Positions 36,433-46,555 of a DNA stretch of 64,000 bases are shown piece after piece. The position numbers and the translations under genes were made by a program. The notes below the pieces were generated by a model that saw nothing but the letters and a program-made list of their open reading frames with translations, searched no databases and had not been told where the DNA came from. Position 1 is the first letter of the stretch; the number at the start of each line of letters is the position of its first letter. Origin of the DNA: Bacteroides pyogenes DSM 20611 = JCM 6294 (GTDB taxonomy: Bacteria > Bacteroidota > Bacteroidia > Bacteroidales > Bacteroidaceae); NCBI RefSeq assembly GCF_000428105.1, contig NZ_ATZH01000026.1, forward strand, positions 1 to 64,000, given 5' to 3'.

Positions 36433-38787
36433 TTAAAACGGATAACCGATGGCAAAATGGATACCTAAATTTTTCAGGAAGCTTCCGGTAACATTATAGT
36501 ATCCTTTCCGGTCGGTATTATAAGGAAGGTGCAAAGGCACTCCAAAGTCGAGCCGGAACACCATGATATCCATGTTGTAGCGCAGGCCTGCTCCGGTTCC
36601 CAAGGCAATCTGTTTGGCAAACGTCTTCAATCGGAGCCGAGTATCCTCTCCTTTCTCATCTTCACGTAACATCCACACATTGCCTGCGTCCAGAAACATG
36701 GCGCCCCAAAGACTTTTGAATATACGGAAGCGGTACTCCGCGTTCGCCTCCATGCGGAAAGTACCTGTCTGATCGAGATAAGAGTAACGGCTTTCTTCCG
36801 GATGATAGCCTCCGGGGCCGATGCTGCGTATTGTAAAAGCCCGTATGCTATTGGCTCCTCCTACATAAAACTGTTCGCTATAGGGAGCGATCAAAGCATT
36901 GCCGTATGTGAAGAGTGCGCCTAAAGCCAAGCGGGTGGCTATTTTGTTGTTTCGATCCATGTTCCACAGATAGCGGAACTCCGAATTCAGTTTTATAAAC
37001 TGAGCAAAAGGCGCGCCCAACAAGTTCTTTTCTTTTTCATCGAAAGGCTTTCCGGAAGCCCGGTAGATTACCGAAGTCAGGTTTCCTGCCGAAGCGGCTG
37101 TCGTTTGCCACCATATCGGATTTCTCACTCTGCGCAACGAAGCATTATCGTACGTATAAGTATATTCCATAGCCGGAATAAACTGATTCTGCAAACTGGT
37201 ATAAAGCGCCCTGTTTTCCTTTGCTATCTCTTTAAACTCCTCCGACTGGTATTGCAATACATTAAAATTCAATTTAAAGGGTGTAAGACTATGTTTGCTT
37301 ACACGTGTGGGATGAAAATCGTAAGTGGCATTTCCCCCAAACGACAGCAGCTTATAATATTTGGCTCTGTTGAGTTGGTTCACATATACACGGAAAGTGG
37401 TTGTGGCAGGAAAGTCGAACTCTCGTTTGCCGAAACGTGGAAAAACAACCCTCGGAAAGGTTAGGGATGTGGAAAGTCCCATTTCCCAGCTATTCATCAA
37501 TGAATTTTTCTTCCCCGATCCTGTTTGCCATTCGTAAGAGCCTTTTAATTGCACGTTCCAGCTTTCGCCTCCTCCGAACACATTGTTCCGGGTTACGCCG
37601 AAAGAGGCGCCCGGTCCTGCCTGGTCGTTACTCTTGGTAACCACGTTTACTTCCAGTTCGGCATCCAAAGGCTTCGCAAAAGAGGCTTGTAACTGTATGT
37701 CGAGTGTGTCGGAAACCCCAATGGTATCTCGAGGGATATATTGCAAATCGAGATAACTGAAGATAGCCAATTGACTCAACTTCTCCTGAATCTGCTCCTG
37801 TCGGTGCTGATTGTACAATCGATTGGAGCCGGACATACGTTTTTGCTCATTCTTCACATACTCCTGATAGTTCAACCAACGGTAAAGCATGTTGGGACGC
37901 ACTCTCAGTTTCTCATGATAATGAATGAGTATATCTTTGTACCGAACGCTGTCGGTGGGCGATTCTCCGTTTTTCCCAAACAGATAAACCGATACATTGC
38001 CTAAATAATATTGCCTTTGGGCAGCAGCCGGCAAACCCGGCACAGGTGTGAGGCGAAGACTGATGTGTCCTCCGGGAACCAATGTCGTATCTGCTTGATA
38101 TGTCATATAATCCGGACGGAAATAGAAGTATCCTCTGTTGCGCAACAAGCTGCTGATACGGGTGCGTTCCTCATCCAGTTCCACGACATTGAACTGTTCT
38201 CCCGGAGTAATGTAAGAGTTTTGTCGTCCGCTTTCTATAATCTCCAATGTATGAGGAGTGAAACGGTGATAATAAATTGTATCAATAAAATAAGGGTTCT
38301 TCATGTCTACCGTATAGCGTACAGACGCTTTCAAACTGTCTTTCTTGTCGAAGATTGTTTCGTAGGTTACTTTCCCATTGAAATATCCGTAGTCGCGAAG
38401 TATGTTGCCGGCTATCTTTACCCTGATATCGGGGTTGACTGTGGAAATGAATACAGGCGGATTGGCTGCAAAGCGTTTAAACATCCATCTTCCCAATCCT
38501 TTTTCATAATTTACAAAATTATTATACATCCACATTTTAAAGGGAATTGGCAGAAAACCTCCCATTATCTTCGTGCTGGGAGTTTTGTCAAGAGCTGCGT
38601 GAATTTCGGTCATCGCTGTTTGCCCCGTGCGAGTTTTCGGTTCGTTCAAGACTTTTGTTTTCTGTCCTGTATAAAGCACCTCTCCTTTAGGCAGGTTTTT
38701 TGTAAGCGAACAGCCGCTTAACAGGTACAAGGAGCAGACGATCAACAAAACCCCGCATTTCTTGCTGCTATATAATAAACCTTTCAT
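36433..38787 (-). CDS. tamL: TamL, BamA-like outer-membrane lipoprotein
   Basis: A 784-residue Omp85-family protein with a lipobox (LLSGC, Cys26), which marks the Bacteroidetes TamL group. After POTRA-like repeats (about 60-400) comes a 16-strand barrel ending in GYPF. The Omp85 barrel motif is seen in GGANSIRAFTIRSIGPGGYHP (here named by GGANSIRAF) near 640. With TamB it forms a bridge between the two membranes that helps insert outer-membrane proteins or move lipids. It starts 17 bp after tamB, so the two are one operon. Confidence 0.93.
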   Translation of the reverse strand: MKGLLYSSKKCGVLLIVCSLYLLSGCSLTKNLPKGEVLYTGQKTKVLNEPKTRTGQTAMTEIHAALDKTPSTKIMGGFLPIPFKMWMYNNFVNYEKGLGRWMFKRFAANPPVFISTVNPDIRVKIAGNILRDYGYFNGKVTYETIFDKKDSLKASVRYTVDMKNPYFIDTIYYHRFTPHTLEIIESGRQNSYITPGEQFNVVELDEERTRISSLLRNRGYFYFRPDYMTYQADTTLVPGGHISLRLTPVPGLPAAAQRQYYLGNVSVYLFGKNGESPTDSVRYKDILIHYHEKLRVRPNMLYRWLNYQEYVKNEQKRMSGSNRLYNQHRQEQIQEKLSQLAIFSYLDLQYIPRDTIGVSDTLDIQLQASFAKPLDAELEVNVVTKSNDQAGPGASFGVTRNNVFGGGESWNVQLKGSYEWQTGSGKKNSLMNSWEMGLSTSLTFPRVVFPRFGKREFDFPATTTFRVYVNQLNRAKYYKLLSFGGNATYDFHPTRVSKHSLTPFKLNFNVLQYQSEEFKEIAKENRALYTSLQNQFIPAMEYTYTYDNASLRRVRNPIWWQTTAASAGNLTSVIYRASGKPFDEKEKNLLGAPFAQFIKLNSEFRYLWNMDRNNKIATRLALGALFTYGNALIAPYSEQFYVGGANSIRAFTIRSIGPGGYHPEESRYSYLDQTGTFRMEANAEYRFRIFKSLWGAMFLDAGNVWMLREDEKGEDTRLRLKTFAKQIALGTGAGLRYNMDIMVFRLDFGVPLHLPYNTDRKGYYNVTGSFLKNLGIHFAIGYPF

Positions 38788-38804
38788 ATTTCCGAATCTT
38801 TTCT

Positions 38805-41800
38805 TTATTGTGTGTCATTTTTGCTTTTTCTATCTTTCTTCCTTCTGAAGATGAACAATTCGCTCAGTTTGTCCAACTTTTTACGGAATACCATTCCGAC
38901 ACCCGCCTCCGTTATTTCTCCTTCAAGTATGCTCTCGTAGTTTTTATCGTAGAACAGCCGGACGTAACGAGTGCCTGCCGGGTCTAAGCGATACTCCAAA
39001 GATAAATTGTCGATGAAGGTTTCGGCATCGTTCTCTACATTCTGTCCGGTAGATACTTTCCCGCCTATAACGATACGGAAACGATTGTTAAGGAACCGGT
39101 GCGAATAACGGAAGCTATAGTCGGTTCGTTTCCCGCCGGCTTCTGCGTCATCGTGTCCTTCGATGCCGAAGGAAAAACTGGCATTCTTCAGATTTCCCAT
39201 CAACGCATTGATCTGGCTGGTCAGTACAGAGTTGATTGCCGCGCCCATATTCAATAGATTTCCGCTTCGGGCGCCGCTGCCGATCGGGCCTGTTCCCAAA
39301 TATGTTTTCGCCACCATAATATAAAGCGCCTGTTTACCCCTTTCTTGCGAATCCATAGCGGCAAGCTGATTCTGAATGGTAGCATCGTCGGGGGCTTCTA
39401 CATCGAAGGCGAAAGAGATCCGGTCCAACCGTTCTTTGACAATTATAGAAACATCGAAATTTACCATTCGCGAATTTCCACGTTCTCCGTCGGCTACAGA
39501 AGCGCGTATGCGGTCGGTCGCTTTGAACTTCAATGTCGGTTTCCTCGGATCGCCCACCCAGTCTATATAACTTCCGTTTTCTATTTCAAATTCTTTTGCA
39601 GCAATTACCGGTAACGAATATTTCATCAATCCGCCGGTCAAGGTGTAACGCCCCGTTAGATTCAAATCTCCTTGCGGAGTATGCTTCAACGACAAGTCGC
39701 CTCCTCCTTCGAGTTCTATTCTGTCATTGCCCTCTAAGTCCAAATCAACTTTCAAGCGAACCGAGGGGTCGATGTGTACCGTCATATTCATATCGAGTCC
39801 GCCCAGGGAAACGCTTGGAACCTCCTTGCGCTTCACTTCGATGGTATCTCTGAATGACGTGAAGGTAACCATGCTTCCCAAACGATCTTGCACCGTAAGC
39901 GGCGAGTCGGTTAAAATATACGCCACATCCGTGCTGCCCAACAGGTTTATATTCCCACGCATCACCAACCCGTCTAAAGGTCCTTTGACAGATGCCCGCA
40001 AGTCGGCCAATACTTTTCCGTATACCAAACTTTCACGGGTGCGGTCGGCATCCAACAGGAGATAGTTGTCGGCGAACATGTTTAAACTTGCTACCGGACG
40101 TTTCATGTCGCGGAAGTCGATATACCCGTCGATTGTGAACGGATTATTTCCTGTGGTATAAATAGCCAGTTTATCAAAATCCAATCGGTTGTCCGTTAGT
40201 CTTATCGGACGATGATCGAGCCGGAATCGGGCGGCATACTGGCGAGACGCCACAACAGCGGTGTCCATCACCAGCTCGCCGTTTACCAATGGTTTGTCGG
40301 TCTGCCCTGTTATATGCAAGTCTCCATTCATGGCTCCCGACAGCGTCACTACTTGATTGGGAATAAATGCGTTCGCTATGCGAAGCGGGAAACGTGCTAA
40401 TTGTGTGATGACCTCTACATTATCGCTTCCTTGTCCGGCAGGAATTAATTTACCGTCAATCGTCATGACTTCTTCCTGTTCATGAGTCAAGTATCCGTTC
40501 AAATATTGCTTTCCTTGTTCGCCGGGCAACCAAGTAGCCCCCAATGAGATATTCCCAATCGGTTGACGTTCGTAAGCCAGTTCGTTCATAAACACTTCCG
40601 CCGAAACCTGAAGTTCCTTCTCCGACTGAATATAATGGGCTTCGGCCGAAAACAAACCTGTTATTTCCGGGAAGTAAGGAAGCATGTCGCTTAGTTCATT
40701 CAAACGAATCCGATGAATTTCGACATTGATATTCTGCAGAGACGTTGTGTCTTCTTCCACCGAGTGGGCGCGAAAAGCCATACCTTCATCACTGGCCATG
40801 TCTACATTGGCATATACCCGTTTGTTTTTATGCAGATAAACCCAATTGCTGTTTTCTTTAAAATGGAATTTGCGGAATGCGACGACGGGTTCTTCGGGGA
40901 TAAGCCGGAATATCAATCCGTCGCCTTTGCCATCCCCCTCGGTCGAAGGACGTACATTGACGCCTAATAAAGCTCCTTGTTGTCCTTGCTTGTTTTTATA
41001 TTCAACCATCAATTCGGCGTCCCGGTTGCGTACAGTCCCCGTCAATGTGGCGGCAAAAGAAAACTGCGGATTATTGGGCGCGTTGATTACGCCTCCCTTG
41101 AAATCCATTTGCGCGGTATCTTGCTTCACCGTAAAAAAGATAGTATCCAATTGCAGGGTGTCTACTTTCAGCAAATGAACAGCCGCGATGGCATTCATCC
41201 CCCAGTCGGGGGCGGTGGAGGCTTTTACGGAAATCTCATGAAAATCAATATCCTTCATTTCCAGATAATCTGCCAGCGGATTCTCTTTTCCGGCGGAAAA
41301 AGAGAGAACGGCTGTTGGCAAAGATTGGCGCAATTCCGCATGGTTCAGCATTTTTTCATCGAGTTGCTTCTTCAATACCTCAACAAACTCTCCGGTCTGA
41401 TGTATAAACGGCTGTATGCCGGAGAGAGCATCGAGGCGGATATCCATATCTCCGGAAACCAAGCGGGTTAATACTTGATTCTTACGAAACTCGGCTCCAA
41501 AGCTAAAAGCTGTTTCCTGTTTCGTCGGTTTGGGGACTATTCCCAGTTTGTACAAATCGATTCGGTCTACATCGACATTCAATTCTCCGTCCGGATATTT
41601 GCGCGCCAAATTATATGCTCCATCAGCTGTCATTTTCAGCAAATCATTATCGCTCGTAATCTGTGCTGTGGCTAAAGCCCCTTTCAGGTTCCCGTCCAAA
41701 TGAATATTCGACAGGTGGTAGTTGCTGTAATGGAGGGTGTCTACCGAAAGAGTTACCTTGGCCAGTGAGCCATAAGATGAGAAATCCAGCCCTTTTCCGC

Positions 41801-43343
41801 TAATATCGGAAGAAAGAGACAGCTCGTATATGGAATCTTTCGGCAGGAAATGGTGAAGCTGGAAGTTGTCTACTTTCAGCCGGGCGCTGTACATTTCGGA
41901 CGAGCTGTTTAATGCGCCCGACAGATGTATGTTGCCGGTTCCCTCTTGCAGATGGAGTCCGGCTCTATATTGCGGTCCTTCTAATTCGAACTTTCCTTTC
42001 AGCTTCATACTGTCGGGAATTGCAATCGATCCGTCAAGAGGCTTCCCGTTCAGGGTTGCCAGGAAATCAAGTTTTTGGGTAAGGATATCTAAATCCAGCT
42101 CCCCCGAACGGCTCAGGCTATCGGACCAATTGGTCAGAAAGCCTTCTCCTTTCATCGAGAAAGCTCCCGGCAAATCAATGGTAAGAGGCAATAGCTTCAC
42201 TTCTTTCAGGTCGCCCTCCATCCCGCCTTGAATCATCAGCGGGCGAAAAGGATATGACTCCTTGAAAGATTCCGGTAATCCGCCGGCAAACAAGATGATA
42301 TCTTCTTTTCCCAAATAGGCTTTCAATCGGGCGAAAACCGTTCCTCCGGCGGAAGCATTCATCAGATCCCAATGAGTGCGTGCCGAAAGCGATATGTCCG
42401 AATGCGGAGTGAGCAGTTTCAATCGCGGCACTCCAATAATGGAGTCGTTGGAGAAGATTTCTCCTGTAAAAGAAGTGACGTTTATGCCGGAACGCTCGTT
42501 CATACTCAACTCGCGGACCACTGCTTTCATGTTTCTGCCTTGGTAGAGCAAAGAGTCCAATCCGATATGCAGATCGCGCACGGCTATGTGCGAAGCGTCG
42601 AAACCTTCGCGAGGTTCTGAGGCGCCGATGTCATAACGCATACTTCCTTCTGAGAGCCGAAGCTGTTTCAATCCGTAGAATTGCCGTTGCAAATCGATCA
42701 TCCCCTCTTTCATTGTTGCCGTTCCGATGTGAGCCGCGACGCGCGCCGTATCCGAAAGTGTCAGCATGCTGAAAGAAACGTTTTCCAGTTTTAACCGGCG
42801 AAGATCGATCTTCCAATTCACCGGCGAAGATGCCGTCGTGTCTTCGGCAACGGTTATCGTATCATTCATCAGCAGCTGTACATGGGTATTGGAAAGCTCG
42901 GCACGATTGACAAGCGCAGTTTCTTTTTTTAAATCGACTCCGTCGCTTCTCAGTATAAAGCTCCCGATAACGCCCCGTATCCGCATTTCTTTTATCAGAT
43001 GGGCGGTATTGACGGAGGCTTGTTGCAGAGAGACATTATCTACTACCACCGTTCCTTTGAGCAACGGTATCAGGCGAACTTTGACATTCAAGCTCTCCAA
43101 CGACAACAGGGTATCGGGCGAATGAATTACTTCTACTCCGCGCACTAACAGATTAAGAGGGAAACGCAAGTCGATCCGGCGAACGCGGATATCCATCCCT
43201 GTAGATTTCGAAGCGTAAGCAGTCACCTCGCGTCGCAAAAGATTTTGGACAGGAGGAACATAGAGTAACACAATCAGTATTACGAATAGCAATATAGGGG
43301 TAAGCAACGTCCAGCCCACCCGTTTTACCCATTTCCGTTTCAT
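38805..43343 (-). CDS. tamB: Translocation/assembly module protein TamB
   Basis: A 1512-residue envelope protein with one N-terminal membrane anchor (about 8-30, LLTPILLFVILIVLLYV), a very long stretch of repeated short beta-strands (AsmA/TamB type) and the C-terminal TamB domain (old DUF490), with GRYTLTGGLMKYSLPVI near 1210 and LYIMVAKTYLGTG near 1350. The repeats likely form a hydrophobic groove spanning the periplasm. It pairs with TamL directly downstream. Start placed at MKRKWVKR (43343); the earlier ATG at 43403 would add a Cys/Phe-rich stretch unlike the family. Confidence 0.93.
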   Translation of the reverse strand: MKRKWVKRVGWTLLTPILLFVILIVLLYVPPVQNLLRREVTAYASKSTGMDIRVRRIDLRFPLNLLVRGVEVIHSPDTLLSLESLNVKVRLIPLLKGTVVVDNVSLQQASVNTAHLIKEMRIRGVIGSFILRSDGVDLKKETALVNRAELSNTHVQLLMNDTITVAEDTTASSPVNWKIDLRRLKLENVSFSMLTLSDTARVAAHIGTATMKEGMIDLQRQFYGLKQLRLSEGSMRYDIGASEPREGFDASHIAVRDLHIGLDSLLYQGRNMKAVVRELSMNERSGINVTSFTGEIFSNDSIIGVPRLKLLTPHSDISLSARTHWDLMNASAGGTVFARLKAYLGKEDIILFAGGLPESFKESYPFRPLMIQGGMEGDLKEVKLLPLTIDLPGAFSMKGEGFLTNWSDSLSRSGELDLDILTQKLDFLATLNGKPLDGSIAIPDSMKLKGKFELEGPQYRAGLHLQEGTGNIHLSGALNSSSEMYSARLKVDNFQLHHFLPKDSIYELSLSSDISGKGLDFSSYGSLAKVTLSVDTLHYSNYHLSNIHLDGNLKGALATAQITSDNDLLKMTADGAYNLARKYPDGELNVDVDRIDLYKLGIVPKPTKQETAFSFGAEFRKNQVLTRLVSGDMDIRLDALSGIQPFIHQTGEFVEVLKKQLDEKMLNHAELRQSLPTAVLSFSAGKENPLADYLEMKDIDFHEISVKASTAPDWGMNAIAAVHLLKVDTLQLDTIFFTVKQDTAQMDFKGGVINAPNNPQFSFAATLTGTVRNRDAELMVEYKNKQGQQGALLGVNVRPSTEGDGKGDGLIFRLIPEEPVVAFRKFHFKENSNWVYLHKNKRVYANVDMASDEGMAFRAHSVEEDTTSLQNINVEIHRIRLNELSDMLPYFPEITGLFSAEAHYIQSEKELQVSAEVFMNELAYERQPIGNISLGATWLPGEQGKQYLNGYLTHEQEEVMTIDGKLIPAGQGSDNVEVITQLARFPLRIANAFIPNQVVTLSGAMNGDLHITGQTDKPLVNGELVMDTAVVASRQYAARFRLDHRPIRLTDNRLDFDKLAIYTTGNNPFTIDGYIDFRDMKRPVASLNMFADNYLLLDADRTRESLVYGKVLADLRASVKGPLDGLVMRGNINLLGSTDVAYILTDSPLTVQDRLGSMVTFTSFRDTIEVKRKEVPSVSLGGLDMNMTVHIDPSVRLKVDLDLEGNDRIELEGGGDLSLKHTPQGDLNLTGRYTLTGGLMKYSLPVIAAKEFEIENGSYIDWVGDPRKPTLKFKATDRIRASVADGERGNSRMVNFDVSIIVKERLDRISFAFDVEAPDDATIQNQLAAMDSQERGKQALYIMVAKTYLGTGPIGSGARSGNLLNMGAAINSVLTSQINALMGNLKNASFSFGIEGHDDAEAGGKRTDYSFRYSHRFLNNRFRIVIGGKVSTGQNVENDAETFIDNLSLEYRLDPAGTRYVRLFYDKNYESILEGEITEAGVGMVFRKKLDKLSELFIFRRKKDRKSKNDTQ

Positions 43344-43700
43344 GCAGCAGTAAGTATCAATATTGAGAACACTACAAAGGAAACAAAATATTTCGTAAAA
43401 CAACCATTTTTACAGAAACAAAATAGAAGCGATCGGGCAAATCGGCTGTTTTTATTGAATGATGAGAAATGGCACAGATACAGGGCGGTTGCGTTGAAAA
43501 GCATCTGTGTTTACAAATGAAGAGGCGTTCTGCGGGCTAAGATGAGGTGCGGTTCGACCGGTTTTGTCGGTCGCGTGGCAAGGCAACTCTCTATATAATG
43601 AAGAGGCGGAGGGGGTTGCTCCCGTACAAAAACGATATTTGCCGAAGTCATCCTTGCTTACACAAAAGGCCGGAAAGGAGAAATTCAAAAGCGTTGATAC
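43344..43700. other. tamB side of the divergent gap
   Basis: About 350 bp with no convincing gene. It contains a small hairpin (CGACCG/CGGTCG, about 43555-43573). The tamB promoter must be here, but I found no box matching the consensus well. Confidence 0.5.
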
Positions 43701-43724
43701 GATGGAACGGAAACTTCTTTTGGG

Positions 43725-43996
43725 TGAAACAGAGGCTCTGCTTCGATGAAACAGAGGCTCTGCTTCGATGAAACAGAGCCTCTCTTTCGATAAAACAGAG
43801 GCTCTCTTTCGATAAAACAGAGGCTCTCTTTTGATGAAACAGAGGCTCTCTTTTGATGAAACAGAGGCTCTCTTTTGATGAAACAAAAAGTTTCCCGCCG
43901 ATGAAACAAAAGTTTCCCACCGGGGAAACAAAAGTTTCCTGCTGGGGAAACAAAAGTTTCCCACTGATGAAACAAAAGTTTCCCATCGGGGAAACT
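43725..43996. repeat. 22-bp tandem repeat array, two unit types
   Basis: About twelve copies of a 22-bp unit (one of 23). The first seven read GAAACAGAGGCTCTNNTTNGAT and the last five GAAACAAAAGTTTCCNNNNGRK, so both begin with GAAAC but differ afterwards. The first type has the near-palindrome CAGAG-G-CTCTG and the second has GAAAC-AAAA-GTTTC. There are no unique spacers between units, so it is not a CRISPR. All three minus-strand frames stay open across it because of base composition, not because it codes. It lies between the divergent tamB and glnN genes. Confidence 0.92.
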
Positions 43997-44173
43997 AACC
44001 TGTTTGACAATTTGAAGCTTTTGCTTTATAGCTTTCAATGTTTGAAACAAATAGGCTTCCCCACATGAAGCCGGCATGTCGGAACAAAGTCGCAATGTCC
44101 CATCTTCCGAGTGCGGCTTGTCTCTGTCGCTTAATGTCTGTTCCGTTGAATCGACAGAATCTGCCATTTGGAG

Positions 44174-44200
44174 GCTTACTGCTGAAAAAGTAAGCTTTTT
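44174..44200 (+). terminator. Terminator-like hairpin ahead of glnN
   Basis: GCTTAC (44174-44179) and GTAAGC (44190-44195) followed by TTTTT. It lies before the glnN promoter, on the same strand, so it would end something transcribed from the repeat region, or insulate glnN. Confidence 0.5.
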
Positions 44201-44246
44201 CTCGAAATTACCCCATAAAAAAGAAGGGTGGTTTCAAGAAAATGGG

Positions 44247-44254
44247 TAATTTTG
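44247..44254 (+). promoter_or_regulatory. Probable glnN promoter
   Basis: TAATTTTG is a good -7 box. No clear -33 element is seen, so an activator may be needed. Transcription near 44261 rules out the in-frame ATG at 44228. Confidence 0.55.
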
Positions 44255-44284
44255 CAGCATCAACCCACAAAAAAGAGTACATCT

Positions 44285-46474
44285 ATGTCGAAAATGAGAT
44301 TTTTTGCCCTGCAAGAACTTTCCACTCGGAAGCCTTTGAAGGTTGTCGCTCCTTCCAACAAGCTTTCCGATTATTATGGTAGCCATGTGTTCGATCGCAA
44401 GAAGATGCAGGAGTATCTTCCCAAAGAAGCTTATAAAGCTGTAATTGAAGCCAATGAAAAAGGCACTCCAATCAACCGCGAGATGGCGGACTTGATAGCC
44501 AACGGTATGAAGAGCTGGGCGAAATCGCTCAATGTGACGCATTATACACACTGGTTTCAACCTCTGACAGACGGAACCGCCGAAAAACATGATGGATTTA
44601 TTGAATTCGGTGAAGATGGTGAAGTCATCGAACGCTTTTCCGGAAAACTGCTGATTCAGCAAGAACCCGACGCTTCCTCCTTCCCTAACGGAGGAATCCG
44701 CAACACGTTCGAAGCGAGGGGATATACGGCGTGGGACGTTTCTTCACCGGCTTTTGTAGTAGACACTACGCTTTGCATTCCCACCATATTTATTTCTTAT
44801 ACGGGTGAAGCGCTCGATTACAAGACTCCTTTGCTGAAAGCCCTTGGAGCCGTAGACAAAGCGGCCACCGAAGTTTGCCAGCTTTTCGACAAGAACATTA
44901 CGCGCGTGTACACTAATCTCGGATGGGAACAGGAATATTTCCTTGTCGACTCTTCTTTATACAATGCACGTCCCGATCTTTGCCTCACAGGTCGTACGCT
45001 GATGGGGCATTCTTCTGCCAAAGACCAACAACTGGAAGATCATTATTTCGGTTCCATTCCTCCGCGTGTGACCGCTTTTATGAAGGAACTTGAAATAGAA
45101 TGCCATAAACTCGGAATTCCCGCCAAAACAAGACACAACGAAGTGGCGCCCAATCAGTTCGAACTGGCTCCGGTATTTGAAAACTGCAACCTGGCCAACG
45201 ACCATAACCAGCTCGTCATGGACTTGATGAAGCGCATTGCCCGCAAACATCATTTCAACGTGCTACTGCATGAGAAGCCTTACAACGGGGTCAACGGATC
45301 GGGGAAGCATAACAATTGGTCGTTATGCACGGATACGGGAATAAACCTTTTCACTCCCGGAAAAAACCCGAAGGGGAATATGCTTTTTCTTACTTTCCTT
45401 GTAAATGCGCTGATGATGGTTTACAAGAATCAAGACTTGCTGCGGGCTTCGATTATGAGCGCCGGAAACAGTCACCGTCTGGGAGCCAATGAAGCTCCTC
45501 CCGCTATTTTGTCGTGCTTTTTAGGAAGAGAGCTGTCGGCTACTCTGGACGAAATAGTACGTCAGGTGGGAAATGATAAAATGACTCCCGAAGAGAAGAC
45601 TACGCTTAAGCTCGGGATCGGGCGAATCCCCGAAATCTTACTCGACACGACCGACCGCAACCGTACATCTCCTTTTGCCTTCACCGGAAACCGCTTCGAA
45701 TTCCGGGCGGCAGGATCTTCTTCCAATTGCGCGGCGGCGATGATTGCTATCAACGCCGCCATGGCAAACCAGCTCAATGAATTCCGCGCTTCTGTGGAGA
45801 AGCTCATGGAAGATGGCGTGGGTAAGGATGAAGCTATCTTCCGTACATTGAAAGAGACCATTATAGCTTCCGAACCTATACGTTTTGAAGGCGACGGATA
45901 CTCTGAAGAATGGAAACAGGAGGCAGCCCGCCGGGGACTGACAAACATTTGCCATGTGCCGCAAGCGCTGATGCATTATGTAGACAACCAATCGAAAGCG
46001 GTACTCATCGGCGAACGGATATTTAATGAAATGGAATTGAATTGCCGGTTGGAGGTCGAGCTCGAGAAATATACGATGAAGGTGCAAATTGAAAGTCGTG
46101 TGTTGGGCGACCTTGCCATTAACCACATTGTTCCTATCGCCGTCGCTTATCAAAACAGGCTTCTTGAGAATCTGCGCGGCTTGAAAGAGGTCTTTTCTGC
46201 GGAAGAATACGAGCAAATGAGCGTCGACCGCAAAGACCTGATTCGTGAAATATCACGCAGAGTTACGGCGATTAAAATATTGGTTCGCGAAATGACCGAA
46301 GCACGCAAGGTGGCCAATCGCAAAGAAAATTATAAAGAAAAAGCATTCGATTACGAAGAAAAAGTACGACCTTACCTCGATAGCATACGCGATCATATCG
46401 ACCATTTGGAAATGGAAGTGGACGATGAAATATGGCCGTTGCCCAAATACAGGGAATTGCTGTTCACCAAATAG
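44285..46474 (+). CDS. glnN: Glutamine synthetase type III
   Basis: A 729-residue enzyme, the length known for the GSIII of Bacteroides fragilis. It makes glutamine from glutamate, ammonia and ATP. Marks: N-terminal TRKPLKVVAPSNKLSDYYG, FEARGYTAWDVSSPAFV, NHNQ-type ligand strands (EVAPNQFELAPVFENCNLANDHNQ region, 280s), LLHEKPYNGVNGSGKHNNWS (about 345-365, catalytic) and the NRTSPFAFTGNRFEFRAAGSS block. It is the larger, unrelated-looking branch of GS with a long C-terminus. Start at 44285 (MSKMRFFALQ). Confidence 0.97.
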   Translation: MSKMRFFALQELSTRKPLKVVAPSNKLSDYYGSHVFDRKKMQEYLPKEAYKAVIEANEKGTPINREMADLIANGMKSWAKSLNVTHYTHWFQPLTDGTAEKHDGFIEFGEDGEVIERFSGKLLIQQEPDASSFPNGGIRNTFEARGYTAWDVSSPAFVVDTTLCIPTIFISYTGEALDYKTPLLKALGAVDKAATEVCQLFDKNITRVYTNLGWEQEYFLVDSSLYNARPDLCLTGRTLMGHSSAKDQQLEDHYFGSIPPRVTAFMKELEIECHKLGIPAKTRHNEVAPNQFELAPVFENCNLANDHNQLVMDLMKRIARKHHFNVLLHEKPYNGVNGSGKHNNWSLCTDTGINLFTPGKNPKGNMLFLTFLVNALMMVYKNQDLLRASIMSAGNSHRLGANEAPPAILSCFLGRELSATLDEIVRQVGNDKMTPEEKTTLKLGIGRIPEILLDTTDRNRTSPFAFTGNRFEFRAAGSSSNCAAAMIAINAAMANQLNEFRASVEKLMEDGVGKDEAIFRTLKETIIASEPIRFEGDGYSEEWKQEAARRGLTNICHVPQALMHYVDNQSKAVLIGERIFNEMELNCRLEVELEKYTMKVQIESRVLGDLAINHIVPIAVAYQNRLLENLRGLKEVFSAEEYEQMSVDRKDLIREISRRVTAIKILVREMTEARKVANRKENYKEKAFDYEEKVRPYLDSIRDHIDHLEMEVDDEIWPLPKYRELLFTK

Positions 46475-46519
46475 CATCTCTTTTTTCCTTTATTCATTTT
46501 TTTTTTCACATTTTCTTTT

Positions 46520-46527
46520 TACTTTTG
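46520..46527 (+). promoter_or_regulatory. Probable promoter of the Crp/Fnr gene
   Basis: TACTTTTG fits the -7 box, 29 bp before the ATG. The upstream stretch is T-rich with no clear TTTG. Confidence 0.5.
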
Positions 46528-46555
46528 TGCTATATAACACAGTTTTGTAGTACTC

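Noticed and set aside
43725..43996. CRISPR array
   Set aside because: Units follow each other directly with no unique spacers, and no cas genes are present.
43452..44167. Several open minus-strand frames (Phe/Ser/Arg-rich) over the 22-bp repeats
   Set aside because: Three overlapping frames are open at once because the repeat has no stop in any frame; no start signal, family or sensible composition. Treated as non-coding.
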